NCBI GenBank assembly: GCA_037577475.1
Contig: CM075184.1
Location: forward strand, 1,231,001 to 1,295,000
Length of the DNA stretch: 64,000 nucleotides
Direction: 5' to 3'
Origin: Chaunax sp. Z400
Lineage: Eukaryota > Chordata > Actinopteri > Lophiiformes > Chaunacidae
Position 1 is the stretch's first letter, and each line of letters starts with the position of its first letter. The position numbers and the translations under genes are program-made. This document shows, one piece after another, positions 20,057 through 32,919 of the stretch. The notes under the pieces were generated by a model. The model saw nothing but the letters and a program-made list of their open reading frames with translations. It was not told the origin of the DNA and ran no database searches.

Positions 20057-20560
20057 ATAACCGTTTTTATAACTGGTTGTCCTTCAGACCCCTTTCGATA
20101 GGTTCTAACCACTGCAGACCCAACAGGACCTGCAGCTTCGACCCAGTCCCCAGACCCAAAGCATAACATGGATACTGGGAGTAAGGGTGAAGCTCCACAG
20201 GAACGTACCACTTAGATTGTGGATCTCTGCGGAGTACAGCTCCTCTCTCAACATGTCCACTTATGTCATTTCTATTTGGAGCATTGACCAACATGTTGAT
20301 GAGATTGAGTGAATTTAGAAGCCTGTCTGAGTCAATCTTCATGGCATAAGAGGCACTGGGGCAGTGGGAGTCAAGCCACTCCAGCATCACCATGGTCTTG
20401 ATGTTGTTGTAGGAGGGAAGGAAGTCACTCTGGATCGGGTCTCCTGCAGCAGCTGCTCCTGGAGTTGCTTGGCTCCTTCTCCATTATGCAGCCCCAGCAG
20501 GAAGAGCAGATGCAGACTTTGCCCAGTTCAAGGCTTTCATTCCCTACCTGTGAGGAAAAG
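20057..20560 (-). pseudogene. Beta-1,3-galactosyltransferase-like fragment
   Basis: Minus-strand translation gives a clear piece of a family-31 glycosyltransferase: VMLEWLDSHCPSASYAMKID, the KIDSD metal/UDP-sugar binding DxD motif, NLINMLVNAPNR, and SKWYVPVELHPYSQYPCYAL. The upstream part (20395-20540) matches in other frames (LLGLHNGEGAKQLQEQLLQE), so at least two frameshifts occur. Only ~150 of the usual ~400 residues are present, and the signal-anchor and C-terminal regions are missing. Teleosts have many B3GALT2-like copies. This looks like a decayed duplicate; no intron is visible. Confidence 0.8.
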
Positions 20561-20764
20561 AAAGAAATCTATTGTCAGACATTTTACTTTCAAATTTACA
20601 TGTTTGATAAAGTTGTAAAAATGCTCTTTGACAGCATAGGCTGCAAAATGTAAACGTACGTTCTAAATAAAGAATTATTTGATAAATAATGCATTCTCTC
20701 ATATTGTAGCCTTTTATGCATACATTATCCATGTATTTATCATGCTCTCTTAACTATTAACAGA

Positions 20765-21595
20765 GCCTCTCTTCCTCTTTCTCTGCTTCCTCAATAGACA
20801 GAAATGCTCCATGTTAAGAAAATACATAAAATTAAATTTACAAAGGTTGGATACCATTGTCTTCCCTTGAGAAAACCACTTATCAGCATGTTGACACTCT
20901 CCTGTCTATCAATGGTGGTTGTAGTCCTTTAAGATCTCGAGCAGAGAAAAAGGATATTATTTAGGTATTAGATATAGGGTTGGGCTTTCAGTTGCAGTTT
21001 AGAGTGACTCTTACCAGTCTATAAGACAGCAAAGAAGCAGAGGTAATTTTCCAAAATGTTAATCCTGGACCCTAACACTTCAGCAGCATAATGTGCCAGC
21101 GTTCCTACCTGCACACCATAGCATAGAGTTTGTTTTCTGTACCTGCAGCGGAGCCTCACTTCAGCCTCACCTTAGATACCGTCTTGGTTTGCATGCTGCA
21201 AGCTGTTGTGAATTTACCAAGATTTAAAATCTTAGATGAATCTGGACACATGAGATTAATCTCTTTTTTCAGATCTAACATATTTTAAGATTTCTTACAG
21301 GTACAATAATCTTGCTGCATGGAGGGATCATTTTACTAGTATTCAGCCATTTTCTCCTCAAATTCACTATTTATTTCTTCTATTTTAGGTACTCTTTTTT
21401 TTATTGTGCACTGCTAAAATAAAAAAAGGAAAAACAAGATCTCATGTTTCCAGATCTCAGATGTTAAATCTTAAGAAGTACAGAACAATTTTACAGTGTA
21501 AGCCATGAACTAGGTGTGACATCGCACGGTTTGTGCCCAAGACATGAAAAAGGCAGCATCAGGTGTCGATGACATTAAGTAATCTCAATCAAATC

Positions 21596-21627
<32 letters not shown>

Positions 21628-22255
21628 TTTAATTGTATTACTCTATTTATACCCTTGTTGTGCTTTTTACCTATCTGTTGCTATTTTCTTTCTGTCTCTT
21701 CTTTAATGTTTGTTCTGTGTGTGGAAGAGTGGCTGATTCCCTAAATTTCTGTTATGGTTTGAGTTTTGTTGGCTCTGTTTTCTGTTTTCTGTTTCCTGTT
21801 TTATTTTGTAAGCAGACTTCAGTGTCAGTTTAGGCTTCCTTGATGATGAAAACTTTGGAAATTCTTGTTAAATACTTAAAATGGAGCATAAAAAAAATAT
21901 ATAGCTTTAAATTTTCCCATTAACCTTAAATTTTTTTTAAAGACAAGCTTTTTGCTAAATTGGTTTCCTTAATCATCTGTCAGTTAAAAATTAGGCTACA
22001 CACACTGGCCAGTCAATCCACATAAATGCAAACACCCACCTCATTATCATAGAAGCAATAGAGAAACTGGTATATTGCTTGGCAAACAGAGATGAAATGT
22101 AAATGTAGTAGCCTATCTTAGTCTTTCTGACTCTCTGTACTCATCTTCTGTCTCTGGGCCATTTTGTTGCTCCATAGAGAAGTCGCCAATATCAAATTGA
22201 CTTTCAAATTGTTTAATGGACTCTCCCTATCCTTTAATTAAGTAGAAACCACATG
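20765..22255. other. Intergenic with MITE-like repeat and (TTA)n
   Basis: No gene seen. Segments 21210-21310 and 21420-21500 are partly inverted copies of one sequence (agatcttagatttaaaatctt type) that recurs near 24690-24775, suggesting a small non-autonomous element. A (TTA)n tract lies at about 21597-21627. Confidence 0.5.
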
Positions 22256-22470
22256 AATCAGTGATTCTGGCCTTTGGTAACAATGGTTTTGCCAGATTTC
22301 AGAGCTACTACCTTGTTGCTAAAGATCAAGCGATTAACAAGTTAATGAGATTGTCCTACACCATGATCCCTCTGCCTGCTCCCAGTAGCTGGGTGTTAGC
22401 AGAGCTCTTCAGTTTGACTGGACTGTGTGAACAGAAGCAAACCTTCACTCCCATCAGGGCTTCCTCCATC

Positions 22471-25419
22471 ATGGGACAAGAAGAGAGCCGCACCGAGGAG
22501 ATGGATTTGGCTCAGATTCAGGAGCTGTGCATCGTTTTCATGAAGGAGTGTCCGAGCGGCGCGCTGCATTTACATGAGTTCAAGAGGATCTTCGGCGTAC
22601 CAAGCAGCTCTGCAGAGGAGTCCCTCTACATCGAGACAATATTCCATTCCTTTGACACAAATAAGGTTTAAAAAAAATGCAGTAATTTTTCATTGTGCAA
22701 TCTGATTTTTTTGTTCTACTTTCATTGCAAGCTTTATTTGCTTCCAGGATAACACACTGGATTTTCTCGAGTATGTAGCCGCACTTCACTTGATTTTACG
22801 TGGGAATCTTGAAGACAGGCTGAAGTGGTCCTTCAAGATGTACGACAAGGATGGAAACGGCAAGTTGGACAGGCAGGAGGTGAAACGGCTCATCAGGGTA
22901 AGAAAGTACTTTTCTTTTGTAATTATATACAAGTTTTGTAAAGAGAAGGGCCCATTTTTTTAAAAATGGGGTGGATTTATTAAAATGGTAAAAATTAGCA
23001 GGTTTCATAACACAAATCCTCTCAAGACAGATTATAGCATTGGCCCAGTGACAAGGATTATGGCCGGGGGTCACATACTGGAGGCTCACAGGGCATTAGG
23101 TGAGGAGTGCAACAGCTATTCTTGAAGTGAACATCTTTGGTTTACGTAACTGCTTTGCTTGACAGGAATGAGGTAATACTGTTATGTATAGTATTCTACA
23201 TTTATGTGAAATTTAACCTGCAGAGAGACAAAAATACTGCCGTCATTTCATTTAAACTTGGAACGTTTCAATTATATCGATTGCACATCAACATTCAGAC
23301 CACACAGTCAGTATTACACAGCCAATGCTGTACAGAAGAGTTTAATAAATAAAGCTAGAAATGATTATTTAATGCACTTTTTATCCAAATCACACAGATC
23401 ATTCATAAAATCAAGCTCCAGAAGACTGACGTGAACATGACTCCGTCTGAAATCTGTGACAGAATCTTCGAGCTGGTCGACCAGAATAACGACGGTAAGT
23501 AGGTGCACAGTGTGCAAAGTGATGCACAGTTGGATTGGATTATCCTTTTTTTTTTTTTTTTTTGGGCAGTTTTTTGGTTTTTTTTTTGGATAGGACAGCT
23601 TGAAGATGTGACAGGAAATAGGGACAGAAGGTGAGGGGGTAGACATGTGGCAGAGGGCTGTGAGCGAGAATTGAATCCATGGCTGCCGTGGGAGGACTGC
23701 AGCCTCAAACATGGGGGTGCACGCCTTAACCCTTGCGCTATCTGTGCCCCAATTTGATCATCTGTAATGTCGCCATAGTCGACACAACCAGCACAGAATT
23801 TACAAGAAGGTCCAAATAGTTTAGAATTTGTCATAAACAGGGTGCAACAAAGATTATTAGGTTTCTCCTTACTAAACTCACAAACCTGAGGAATTTCTTT
23901 ATCAAGACTTTCTCCATATATGATGGAGTAGCAGCCAATATTATTTAGTGTGTACTTTATTTGTAAAATATGTTCATCATCAATAAAAAGTTGTAACAGT
24001 GTGTCGAGTCAGCTGCTAAATGTTAGCAGGCAGTACGTACTTTGGACATGGAACAGGCAGGCCGGTACAAGGACAGAAACAACTTGCATTTTATTCTGAA
24101 TTTACAGCCAGGCAGTAATGAGTTAGCCTTCTGACCCTAACCCTAAACTATAAATTTGTGTGTAAGGACACAGATGCACCCTGGAGGGGCGCAGATAGCA
24201 CAGTGTGCACCCCATGTACCGCGGTCGGCACAGGTTCAATTCTGACCCGTGGCCATTTGCCACAAGTCTTCCCCCCACTCTCTCCCACATTTCCTGTCAC
24301 CTCTTCGGCTATCCTATCAAATAAAGACCTAAGATGCCCAAAAAATTAACTTAAAGAAATTGCCTGAAGTTTAAATGTGCCTAAATATATTAAAATAAGC
24401 AGAAAGAAGCAACCAATTATGAGATGCACACCTGGCCCCTACAAAGCATGTGTTTGCAGAATAGTATATATTTGTGATGTTTACAGCACTACACCTTCAG
24501 ACAATTCGCCTGATTAAGGGGAAACGTCACAAATAAATATAATTCCACTTCAAAAAAGAGCAGCGAAAATACAAGATATAAACACTGAATTTAAGGAGAA
24601 AATGTCTTAATATTAGTGAAAAATCTGTCTATGCAGTTTACTTAAAATCAGGTTTTCAGTCTAGAAATAAGGGCTAGGTAAAAAACTGATAAACACATTT
24701 TAAAATAATCTCATGTTTGCAGATCTAAGATTTTAAATCTTGGCAAGTACAGAACAATTTGCAGTGTCTGCAAGTTAGTCAATGTGCAGGAATTCCTTCG
24801 ATAAGATTTGATTAACCCTAAAGGACCCCTTTGGCAGAGGCATAACTGCTCAAATGGGCAGGTAAGAGAGCCCAAACAGTGAACCAGAAGGAAATCAGAC
24901 AGTGTGTCTGTCTGTTGTTTGAAATCAGTTGAGTTGGCGCTGCTTCAATGTGGATCAGAACACATTAGTGTTCACACTGCTAAATGAATGTGGTCACATG
25001 TGACCCAGACCACATCTGAATGTGGTGGTCTGGGTCTGAAGTGATCAGATCTTAAATGAACCTTCATTTGGTGTTTTCACAGCTGCACATAGAGCTGCCA
25101 CCTATGATCCAACCAGTCCGGATGGATGTTAATACCAATCTGAACAAGGCCTCAGATTTTAATTCACAATCATTAACAATTTAGGTTTTTTTAGATCTAG
25201 GTCTCATCGAAGACCATGTTCCTACACTTAATATGGTTTAATTTTGCAAGGAAAGGAAAGCTGAATTTTTTCCTCTTTGACTTTATGTTGAATGCAGGTC
25301 AGATCACCTTGTCAGAGTTCATGGAGGGAGCTCAGAAGGACGAATGGGTTATGAACCTACTGAAGCTGGATGTCAACGCCACCCGCTGGGTCATCCAGAA
25401 CTGTGGGAAATCACCATAA
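22471..25419 (+). CDS. guca1: Guanylyl cyclase-activating protein (GCAP family)
   Basis: Four coding exons (22471-22665, 22748-22897, 23398-23494, 25298-25419) with GT-AG borders, phases 0, 0 and 1, give 187 residues. GCAPs are neuronal calcium sensors of photoreceptors. When Ca2+ falls after light they switch to the Mg2+-bound form and activate membrane guanylyl cyclases, restoring cGMP. Visible features are the N-myristoylation start MGQEES, a non-binding EF1 with the GCAP signature ECPSG (residues about 26-30), and three canonical loops: EF2 DTNKDNTLDFLE, EF3 DKDGNGKLDRQE and EF4 DQNNDGQITLSE. The three-intron layout is that of the family. The upstream in-frame ATG at 22261 is ignored because MGQ fits the myristoylated family start. 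The paralogue number is uncertain. Intron 3 carries SINE sequences. Confidence 0.92.
23546..23751 (-). mobile_element. tRNA-derived SINE (family A), copy 2
   Basis: Same family as 16135-16334: plus-strand poly(T) head, acaggaaatagggacag middle and a cgctatctgtgcccc end, which is the reverse complement of the tRNA-like start. It sits in intron 3 of the GCAP gene. Confidence 0.85.
24186..24346 (+). mobile_element. tRNA-derived SINE (family A), copy 3
   Basis: Plus-strand copy: it starts ggggcgcagatagcacagtg, has the B-box-like cggtcggcacaggttcaatt and ends with a short A-rich tail. It also lies in intron 3 of the GCAP gene, opposite in orientation to copy 2. Confidence 0.88.
24960..25110. repeat. 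Dispersed repeat, related to 42750-42905 and 50150-50335
   Basis: Shares cagaccacatctgaatgtgg and neighbouring words with the two golgb1-intron copies. All three mention a ggtctgggtc core. Likely a small non-autonomous DNA element; ends not determined. Confidence 0.5.
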
Positions 25420-26990
25420 TCTGTCATCAATGGGTTTGACCGCCCACAGGTTTCTGTCTCAGGCTGACACAGATGTGATGTCTTCAAACCTTGTGTCTTC
25501 ATGTTGAGCTTCTTGTGACTTGGAGCTGAAGCTCAGTGCACATTTTCACGCATGCAGTTGTGTTGCTCCAGATGTCTGAGTCTTTGCTGTATGCCTGTGG
25601 TGAGTGTTGGTGGAAAACCAACACTGTTAAATGCAGTACTTCATTACTATTGCATGTTTAGGACTGAAAAAAGAAAGAAGCAGTGGATTTTAATCAACAA
25701 AATCACATCACATCTTATTTATGTGATATAATTGGTTATTGTATTCAGGTTATTTCACCAAGGAGGTTATGTTATCACATTTTATCTGAACGCATCTCAA
25801 TGACATTTTGAAGAGAGGTGGCCTTTTGAAAGGGGAAGAGGTGATTAGATTTTGAGGCAGATCAAGGAACTTTTTCGCAGGATAATTTTTGAAAATGGTT
25901 AAAGGATACTCAGGCATGTGGTCACTGAACTCAGAGACACTGGAAGAGGTCAGCAGTGGTCCTGAGTGTCTGGGCTAATTTTTTGTACTGAGGAAGTGTC
26001 TGGCTTTAATGAATTGTTGATGATGTACTCTCTAGCTGAAACCTAGCAGTATTCTGTATGTTATTTGTGCGTGAAGGGTCGGGTTTGCTCTGTATTTTAG
26101 ACCTTTTGTATAGTTTTTATTGTATTTGTGCTGATTTATTATAATTGCTGTAACCTGCGCATCATTTGGCCTCTGCCTAGGGACTACAGATGAAAATTAG
26201 CTCTTAGCTATATCTGGTACTATCTATGTATTGTGCATTGTCCCTGCTAAATAAACAATAAATAAAATAAATGCATAAATACATTAATCTCAAAGAAGAG
26301 GAAAGATGCTTTGCGCCAGATTTAGCTACTAGCTAATTTCCATCTGCAGTCCCTGGACAGGTGAACAAGAACATTCATACACAAACAAACAAACTAACAT
26401 ATTACATAAGAGAAACGTAGTTCAATCTCTAAAAATACATTCACAATTCAAATATGTAAAAGCAAGTTAGTAAAATTAATGCTGACAAGAGTGATAACAA
26501 AAATCCATTTCTGAACCTCGTGAGAAAATATGGAAGTCAGATTTTCAAATTGACTGAGAGCCTATTCCATTCTGTAGTCACTCTATGGGAAGAAGCAGAT
26601 TGTGTGAGGGCGGAGCTACATTTTGGACACCACAATCTCGACTTGAAGAAGACCTTCAAGCTCTGCTCATTTGCTCCAAGCCGAACAAAGCTCTTCAAAG
26701 GTAGAGGAGCATTATGAATTATCTTATGCACTCAGCGCACATCTGAATATATAATTTCATTTTCAAAACTTAGCATTTTATTTTTAAGTATATCACAATG
26801 ATGACGCTGTCGTGATTTCCTGTCCAGAACTCTCAGGGCTCATTTATCAAGTGACAAAGGGTTTTAAGACAGTCTTCTTCACCTGAGACCGACATGATAA
26901 CCGGTAGAGAAAATAGGAAAGAGTCGGTGCATTCAGGTTCGTCTTACAGCCTTGTTAGTTTACACTGAACACATCAACAGTGGGATAACA
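25420..26990. other. GCAP 3' region and intergenic sequence
   Basis: Follows the GCAP stop codon. AATAAA-like signals cluster around 26250-26270. From 26160 to 26350 two parts are imperfect inverted copies (ctctgcctagggactacaga; ctgcagtccctggacaggtg). The minus-strand frame at 26537-26731 resembles common fish repeats more than a gene. Confidence 0.45.
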
Positions 26991-26997
26991 TACCCAC

Positions 26998-27370
26998 TCC
27001 ATGTCCTGTCTTGCCTCGTCTCTGTGTTTCACACATAAGGTGCATCACGTCCTCTTTGATGAGAAATATATATTAGTTCTAAATATACCATAATAGGCCA
27101 GTCTCTGGCAGTATGTCACAAGCACACATGCACAGGAAAAAAACAACAAAAAAACCTTATTTGCTGCAAGATCAAACTGCATGTATTTTCTCCAAGAAAT
27201 GGTTTCTACCAATCTTTTTTTTCTTCTTTTTTCTTCTTTGTCTCTTATTCTTCCTACACCAGCCCTCTTTGAAAAACTAGCGTATTACATTTTATTTGGA
27301 ACTAATACCTATCTCTCATCAAAGAGGTAGGTATTATGTGTGAAACACATAGACAAAACAAGACAGACAA
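26998..27370. repeat. Foldback (inverted-repeat) element
   Basis: The left arm contains gtgtttcacacataagg and cctctttgatgaga. The right arm contains tctcatcaaagaggtag and attatgtgtgaaacac. The arms are imperfect inverted copies separated by about 230 bp, which fits a MITE. Confidence 0.65.
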
Positions 27371-27726
27371 GGACAAAGAGACAGGTGGTACTGAAAATAC
27401 ATGCACTGATGATAGTGGTTTATATTCCAAATATATAGACCCCCAGCCAGCCCAGAACCTAAAGAGTCCCAAGAACCAATCGCCAAGCGGGGATGTTGGC
27501 CATAAACACTGGCTCAGTAGCCACTGGTGGGCCCAATTAACACTGAAGATCGGGTCTTAGTGGTTGCTGGAGTGCTGGGCCAGGCTCAAGGCCCTACCAG
27601 TGCAAAGGGTCCCCCCTCAAAGTCCAACAGAGGCGAGATAAGTGTCTGGTTTGGATCGATGATACTGAGTCCTGTAATGAGTGATGGTCCTATGGTTTCT
27701 ACCAATCTTGGCACAAACCATAAATA

Positions 27727-27811
27727 TACACTACCAGTCAAAAATTTGGACACAGTTTCCCATTCAAGTGGATGGGTAACTGTGTCCAAACTATTGACTG
27801 GTACTGTACAT
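27727..27811. repeat. Mini-element with Tc1-type inverted repeats, copy 1
   Basis: An ~85-bp near-palindrome starting tacactaccagtcaaaaatt and ending in its imperfect complement (tattgactggtactgta). The CCAGTCAAAAATTTGGACAC end is the terminal repeat type of a common fish Tc1-like family. It is almost identical to 62775-62855. Confidence 0.8.
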
Positions 27812-27849
27812 GCAGACAGATTTAAAGAAAAGAGAAAAAACATGGCAAC

Positions 27850-29290
27850 AACAATTTAGCGTTGCTGTTAGGCAGTGGTTGATCTCGTTCTCTGCTCAGA
27901 GGGTACGGAGCTCCCAAACCTCACAGTCTCCCCAGTTTGGAGACTTTTTCTGTTTTTCTCCTTCTTTGAGTTAGCTACTAACCGCTACTAGCTACTTCTT
28001 AAATCTTAGTTGTGGGCCAAACACATAATATGCCGTCAGATATCACAGCCCCATCTTGTCTTGCCACCTTATTGCCTTTGCCAGCCTGCTACGCTGATTT
28101 TATGCTGTCACTACCTCTGCTGTCGTCTCTGAGGCAGAACAACAATGACGCCCACTACGCTTCTGTAAGTTTAAACAGGACAGTGAGGTGCAATAAAGGT
28201 GCCACAGTCCCGCCTTAAACAGGATGTGTAAAAGGGGCTTGTGTTTGTTTTCTTGTTTGGGTGTAGTCTCCTTCCTTTGATGCTTTTGCTACACACTTGC
28301 CCTTCATCAGCATCATTGGCCCTGTCCTGTTCTCCCTTCTTACCTTGCCTATCTGCTCCTTTATTTGATCACCTCATTACCCTCAACTGAACTTCTCCAC
28401 TATCTGTCCACCTGTACCCCGTATCTGTTCAGGGTCAGTTTAGTGTGTGTTTTGTCATGGCTGACATCAAGAGAAAAATCATTTATTAAACAAACACAGT
28501 ACAGAAACTGACACAGACAGCAGCTGAGTTGTAATTCTGATACACTCAGGGGTCAATAAGCAGGAAATCAGTCCAACTAATGACTAATTCGATAAGGAGC
28601 AAATTCCGCTACAACTGCGCAAGAGCCCGACGATGGCCAACAAAACTTTCTGACATATGAGAAATTAAATTGATGAATTTTGTGACGACTCTAAAATGAG
28701 ATTAAAGCAGGCTCCAGTTGTAAAGTGTATGTCAGACTTTAGGGCAATTCTAGCCAAAAACAAATTCAACTTGGAGCAAGCGAGAAGCGGTAATATTTCA
28801 AGGAAAACTCTTCAAGATTAAAGTAAATGTACATGGAAAATTCACAAATTTACAAGAAAAGGTTTTAGTGACGGGACTTGGCTTCACTTTGTTTCACTTA
28901 AGGCCGTGTCAACCTCATCACACCAAGGATATTCTAATAGTGTGAGAGAGTCCACTCTCAGAACTTCTTCGTATGTAGGGGTGCTGACAAGCTCTTTGGA
29001 GTTGAAGCCATAAAATTAAATGTTTATGGGGAAAAGAACATTTCTGTCAACATACAGTATGTTTGGATAATGGGTTGATAAAATAAATATCAGACCATTG
29101 GATTTTTTTTTTTTTTTTTTTGCTGCTCAATTGTTGGGAAATACCAATATTTAAGTAGTAGGATGGTAGCACTCTCAGGTAGCACCACAAGCTACTTTAC
29201 AGCATTAATAGTCAGTGGGATATCTCTGCCACATGAACCAGATATATATGAACAAGATCTACATAAACCTCCTGTTCCTCCATTAGATAT
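27850..29290. other. Intergenic, no gene seen
   Basis: No supported gene. A frame at 28012-28218 is short and lacks family features. A poly(T) tract is at about 29103-29120. Confidence 0.5.
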
Positions 29291-29399
29291 TCATTAGATT
29301 TAATTTAAAAACGTCTGTAGACTCCAGGAGACTTAGAGGAAAGATGTCGGGTCGTAATCAGTCGTAAATCCTTAACTGACCAATCAGCATTCATTAGCC

Positions 29400-29920
29400 G
29401 AGTAATGCGCTGATGAGAAGAGCAGTGGGTGGTGGCTGTGAGCTGAGTGTTGATGAGATGAATGATCAAATCTATTGAAGAATAGGTTCAGATCATTCAC
29501 CCACTGTTGGTCCTGTTTTTCCTTGTGGCCAGAGATGGTTTCCAGGCCTCTCCAGACTCCACTGATGATGTTTTGCTACAGCTGATCCTCCATCTTCCTC
29601 CTGAAGCTGTTCTTCCCCTCCCTGATCTTCCTCCTTAGCTCCTTCTGTACAGTCATCAGCTCCTCCTTAAATCCTGATTTAAAGGCCCTCTTCTCCTTCT
29701 TGAGGAGAGCCTTTATGTCAGGGTTAATCCACGGTTTGTTGTCAGAAGAACACTGTACAGTCCTGGTAGGTACGGTGTTTTCCACACAGAAGTTGATGTA
29801 GTCTGTGAGTCAGTGAGAGTCGATGTCCTCCCCGTGAGAATCACAACGTTCCTCCCACACAGTATTATCAAAACAGTCCTTCAAAGCCTTGTCAACCTCT
29901 TCGGACCATCTCTTCACTGT
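29400..29920 (-). pseudogene. Non-LTR retrotransposon fragment (linker before RT)
   Basis: Minus-strand translation gives DNKPWINPDIKALLKKEKRA and RRKIREGKNSFRRKMEDQL, then WRGLETISGHK in the continuing sequence. This is the region between the endonuclease and reverse transcriptase of fish CR1/Rex1-like LINEs. The RT itself is absent, so it is a fragment. Confidence 0.8.
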
Positions 29921-29929
29921 GCAGGAGAC

Positions 29930-31215
29930 AGAATGCTAGCGTTTGTAGGCAAAATCGGCTTCTTTGTAAGAAAATCTAAAGAGCATTGGTGTGTTTTCAT
30001 TTCACTTCTGATATATGATCAATACAATATTTACACAAACTAAAGTAAAGTTTGGATTTTTTGTCAAGAAGTATAGGTGAAAATAGTTATTTTAGCCATT
30101 TAGCTCCATTCACTCCACTAATTTAGGACTCCTTCTAGAGCGCCCTCTTGGTGAATTACAGCTGATTTTGGTACAACAGAGTTAATAGGGAGTGAACAGG
30201 CTGTATGTAGAAGGGATGTGATCACACCACAGATGCCGCAGCTTCATGTTTACTATGCCAGCAATGGAGACATCATCAAAATATGCTTAATAAGACCTGT
30301 GATTTTAACCCACAACCACCATATTATCATAAACATCCAATGGCATTTCAAGAACATTGTAGTAGTAAATATGTTAAAACAATTAAGATCAGTCAATGAA
30401 GCTACATGTCAGAAACTGACCCTCTAATGACGCAACTAGACTGTAGGGCTAGCTGTATGAATATGGATGTAGACAGATGCTCTGAGCTGTATAGAGATGC
30501 AGCACAAGGTGTTATGATCGCCACCTCAGCTTAAACTTTTCCACCTTCTGTAGTATGAGCCAATCAGGAGGTTAAACCTGAAATAATCATGTGACCCTTT
30601 GTGAATGGGTTTATACAGGGGTGATAGGAGTGATTATGTAACCAAACTGTCTTTTGATAAATAATCCATTATACCCAGAATGTCAACAAAGTGACTGAAA
30701 ACAACCCAAATATTCATGCAACATTACAATATAGAAGAATATTATGCAGTTTATTTTTTATGTTTGTCTGAAGAAGGTGAGAAATTCTATTTTTCAAATG
30801 GGCATTTATTTTGTTATGAAATAAAGATTTGTCTAAAAAGATCTTTGTGCTGTATTCTCATTAACTGTGGTGTCTTTTATGATTCTGCCACTTGGTGTCA
30901 CCCAAGACAGAAATGTTGAAATCCATGTCCTCTTGTACTGTCAGTTAGTTTGTCTGCAGGAGGTCAAGTGATAAATAATAAATCACATAAACTAATAAAG
31001 ATGACAAATAATTAGCAAACATCTAAATCTGCAAATTGCTTTATGCTGTTAAAATCTGTGTAGTTGCCGACAGGAGTGATGAGGTTAGATGAAGGTGCAA
31101 AAAAAGAGTACCAGAACTTCAAAATATCTTATATGTTGGTGCACAGGTATGAGGGTGTATTTGTATTTATGTATGTGTACAAGTATGAAGATTTTATACT
31201 GTATGTATAAGCATA
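29930..31215. other. Intergenic, no gene seen
   Basis: AT-rich, without recognisable coding sequence. Confidence 0.5.
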
Positions 31216-31219
31216 TATG

Positions 31220-31274
31220 ATAATAAATGTATAAATGGATGGATGGAGGATGGACAGATGGATGATAGATTGAT

Positions 31275-31307
<33 letters not shown>

Positions 31308-31445
31308 TTTAGAGATATAGATGGATAGAAATAGATGGATAGATATAGATGATAGACAGATAGAGAGATAGATATAGATGATAGATATAGATGGATAGAC
31401 AGACAGACAGACAATAGATTGACAGATGGATGGATGGATGGATAG
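31220..31445. repeat. Compound (GATA)n / (GGAT)n microsatellite
   Basis: Runs of gata, gatagata, agac and ggat over about 220 bp. The long minus-strand frames here (Ser/Tyr/Ile-rich) come from the repeat. Confidence 0.9.
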
Positions 31446-32654
31446 GATCAAGGAATTAGGTTAGATTATTATTTACTCTGGCATGAAGCCAATCTGAGTA
31501 AAGAAGCGTCACCATGGCAACATCACCGTGGTGTGTGAGTGTAATGATAGAACAACTGATTAGCGACACTTTCATTTGTGTAATGTTGTGATCCCAGAGT
31601 GTGTTCTAGTTTGTCATGACGAGATGTTAAAAAGCACCCTACATCCCAATATTGAAGTTGCCCGATCTGCCTCAACATTTACTAATCTCTTCCTTCCCCT
31701 TTTTATCTGGATAATAATCCAGATCCCTTTATGCCATTTATTTAGCTGCTGAGAGTTTAACAGACATGGGGGGAGGTCTGCAGTCTACTAAGAACCATTC
31801 TAGTATCGATCAAAGATCATTTTAGTGAGAACAGTACATATGTAACCCCATCTGTTAGATTCATTTATAGTTACTATCCATGGTTCAGGTTGGGTAAACT
31901 GTCCTCAGACAGACTTCAGTGGATCAACACTTTAATCATGTGACTCCTAATCTCTCTGAGAGCTCGGCAGCAGAGATCTCTTGTCTTCAGGAGACAATCC
32001 ACATTTTTCTCTTTACTTTCAAAGAGCTGAAGGAGCTGTTGCATACTCATTAATGCCCAGCAGTGAGTCAATCATTATTTTCTTCAGAGTGGATTCATCA
32101 TATAGGAGAAATGTAAATACTGGAGCAAGACAGGTAATTATGGAGAAGGATTTTGAGAAGATCACTGAAAAGTCAATTGGATTGGTCCAGCAGGTTACCT
32201 TGAAATAGCCCATGGGTCGATGAAGCCATGTGTACAGTGATGGCTGTGCTTGACTTGCTTAACGTCTATGTATGTTTTTCATTATTTTAGCCTCTAGAAT
32301 TCATGCTTCTTTGTGTTTATAAATATGGGTCAAATGCAGAGTGGCACAGAAAAGGAAGTGACTCTTAAAAAACATCCAGGAACTTTACCGTAAGTTTGCG
32401 AGCGAATGCCCAAGTGGAAAGCTGCACTTACATGAATTCAAGAGAATCTTTGGAATAAACAGAAACTCCACAGAGGAAGAATCTGCTTATATGGAAAATG
32501 TGTTTTGCTCCTTTGACACAAATAAGGTGATGTAACAGTGTCTCATGATGTAATAGGTATTAATCTGTAAACATGTTGACGAGTACCTGTGTTTGTCTCA
32601 TATCAAGTGGAAGACAGATCATTCGACTGACCTATACACCAACCTGTTTGCCTA

Positions 32655-32725
32655 GTGATGACGTACACTCTGCCGGTTACACACTAGTGATGCACGGATG
32701 AGCTCTGATATCATTACATTTTCAT
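32655..32725 (+). repeat. Left half of a 33-bp-type repeat element split by L1
   Basis: Matches the left minisatellite element: tagtgatgacgtacactctg, one 33-bp unit and the start of the end block, up to acattttcat. The rest of the block resumes at 36802. Confidence 0.8.
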
Positions 32726-32886
32726 TTTTTTGTGATCAATTTTTTATTTGTCAATACAAAGAAGTACAGTTTCCCATAACATCATGAATATTAATCATTT
32801 TCAACATAAATTTGCAGGTATGGTACTCCTATCTATCTACTTACGATCCCCCCTTCCCTCCCTGGAAGCTGCTAGGAACCCCCCCC

Positions 32887-32919
<33 letters not shown>

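Noticed and set aside
22261..22470. N-terminal extension of the GCAP exon to the upstream in-frame ATG
   Set aside because: The family starts with a myristoylated MG at 22471; the extra 70 residues have no GCAP similarity.
28012..28218. 68-codon plus-strand frame
   Set aside because: No domain, no splice context and composition like surrounding intergenic DNA.
31085..31451. Two overlapping minus-strand frames rich in Ser, Tyr and Ile
   Set aside because: Product of the GATA/GGAT microsatellite.
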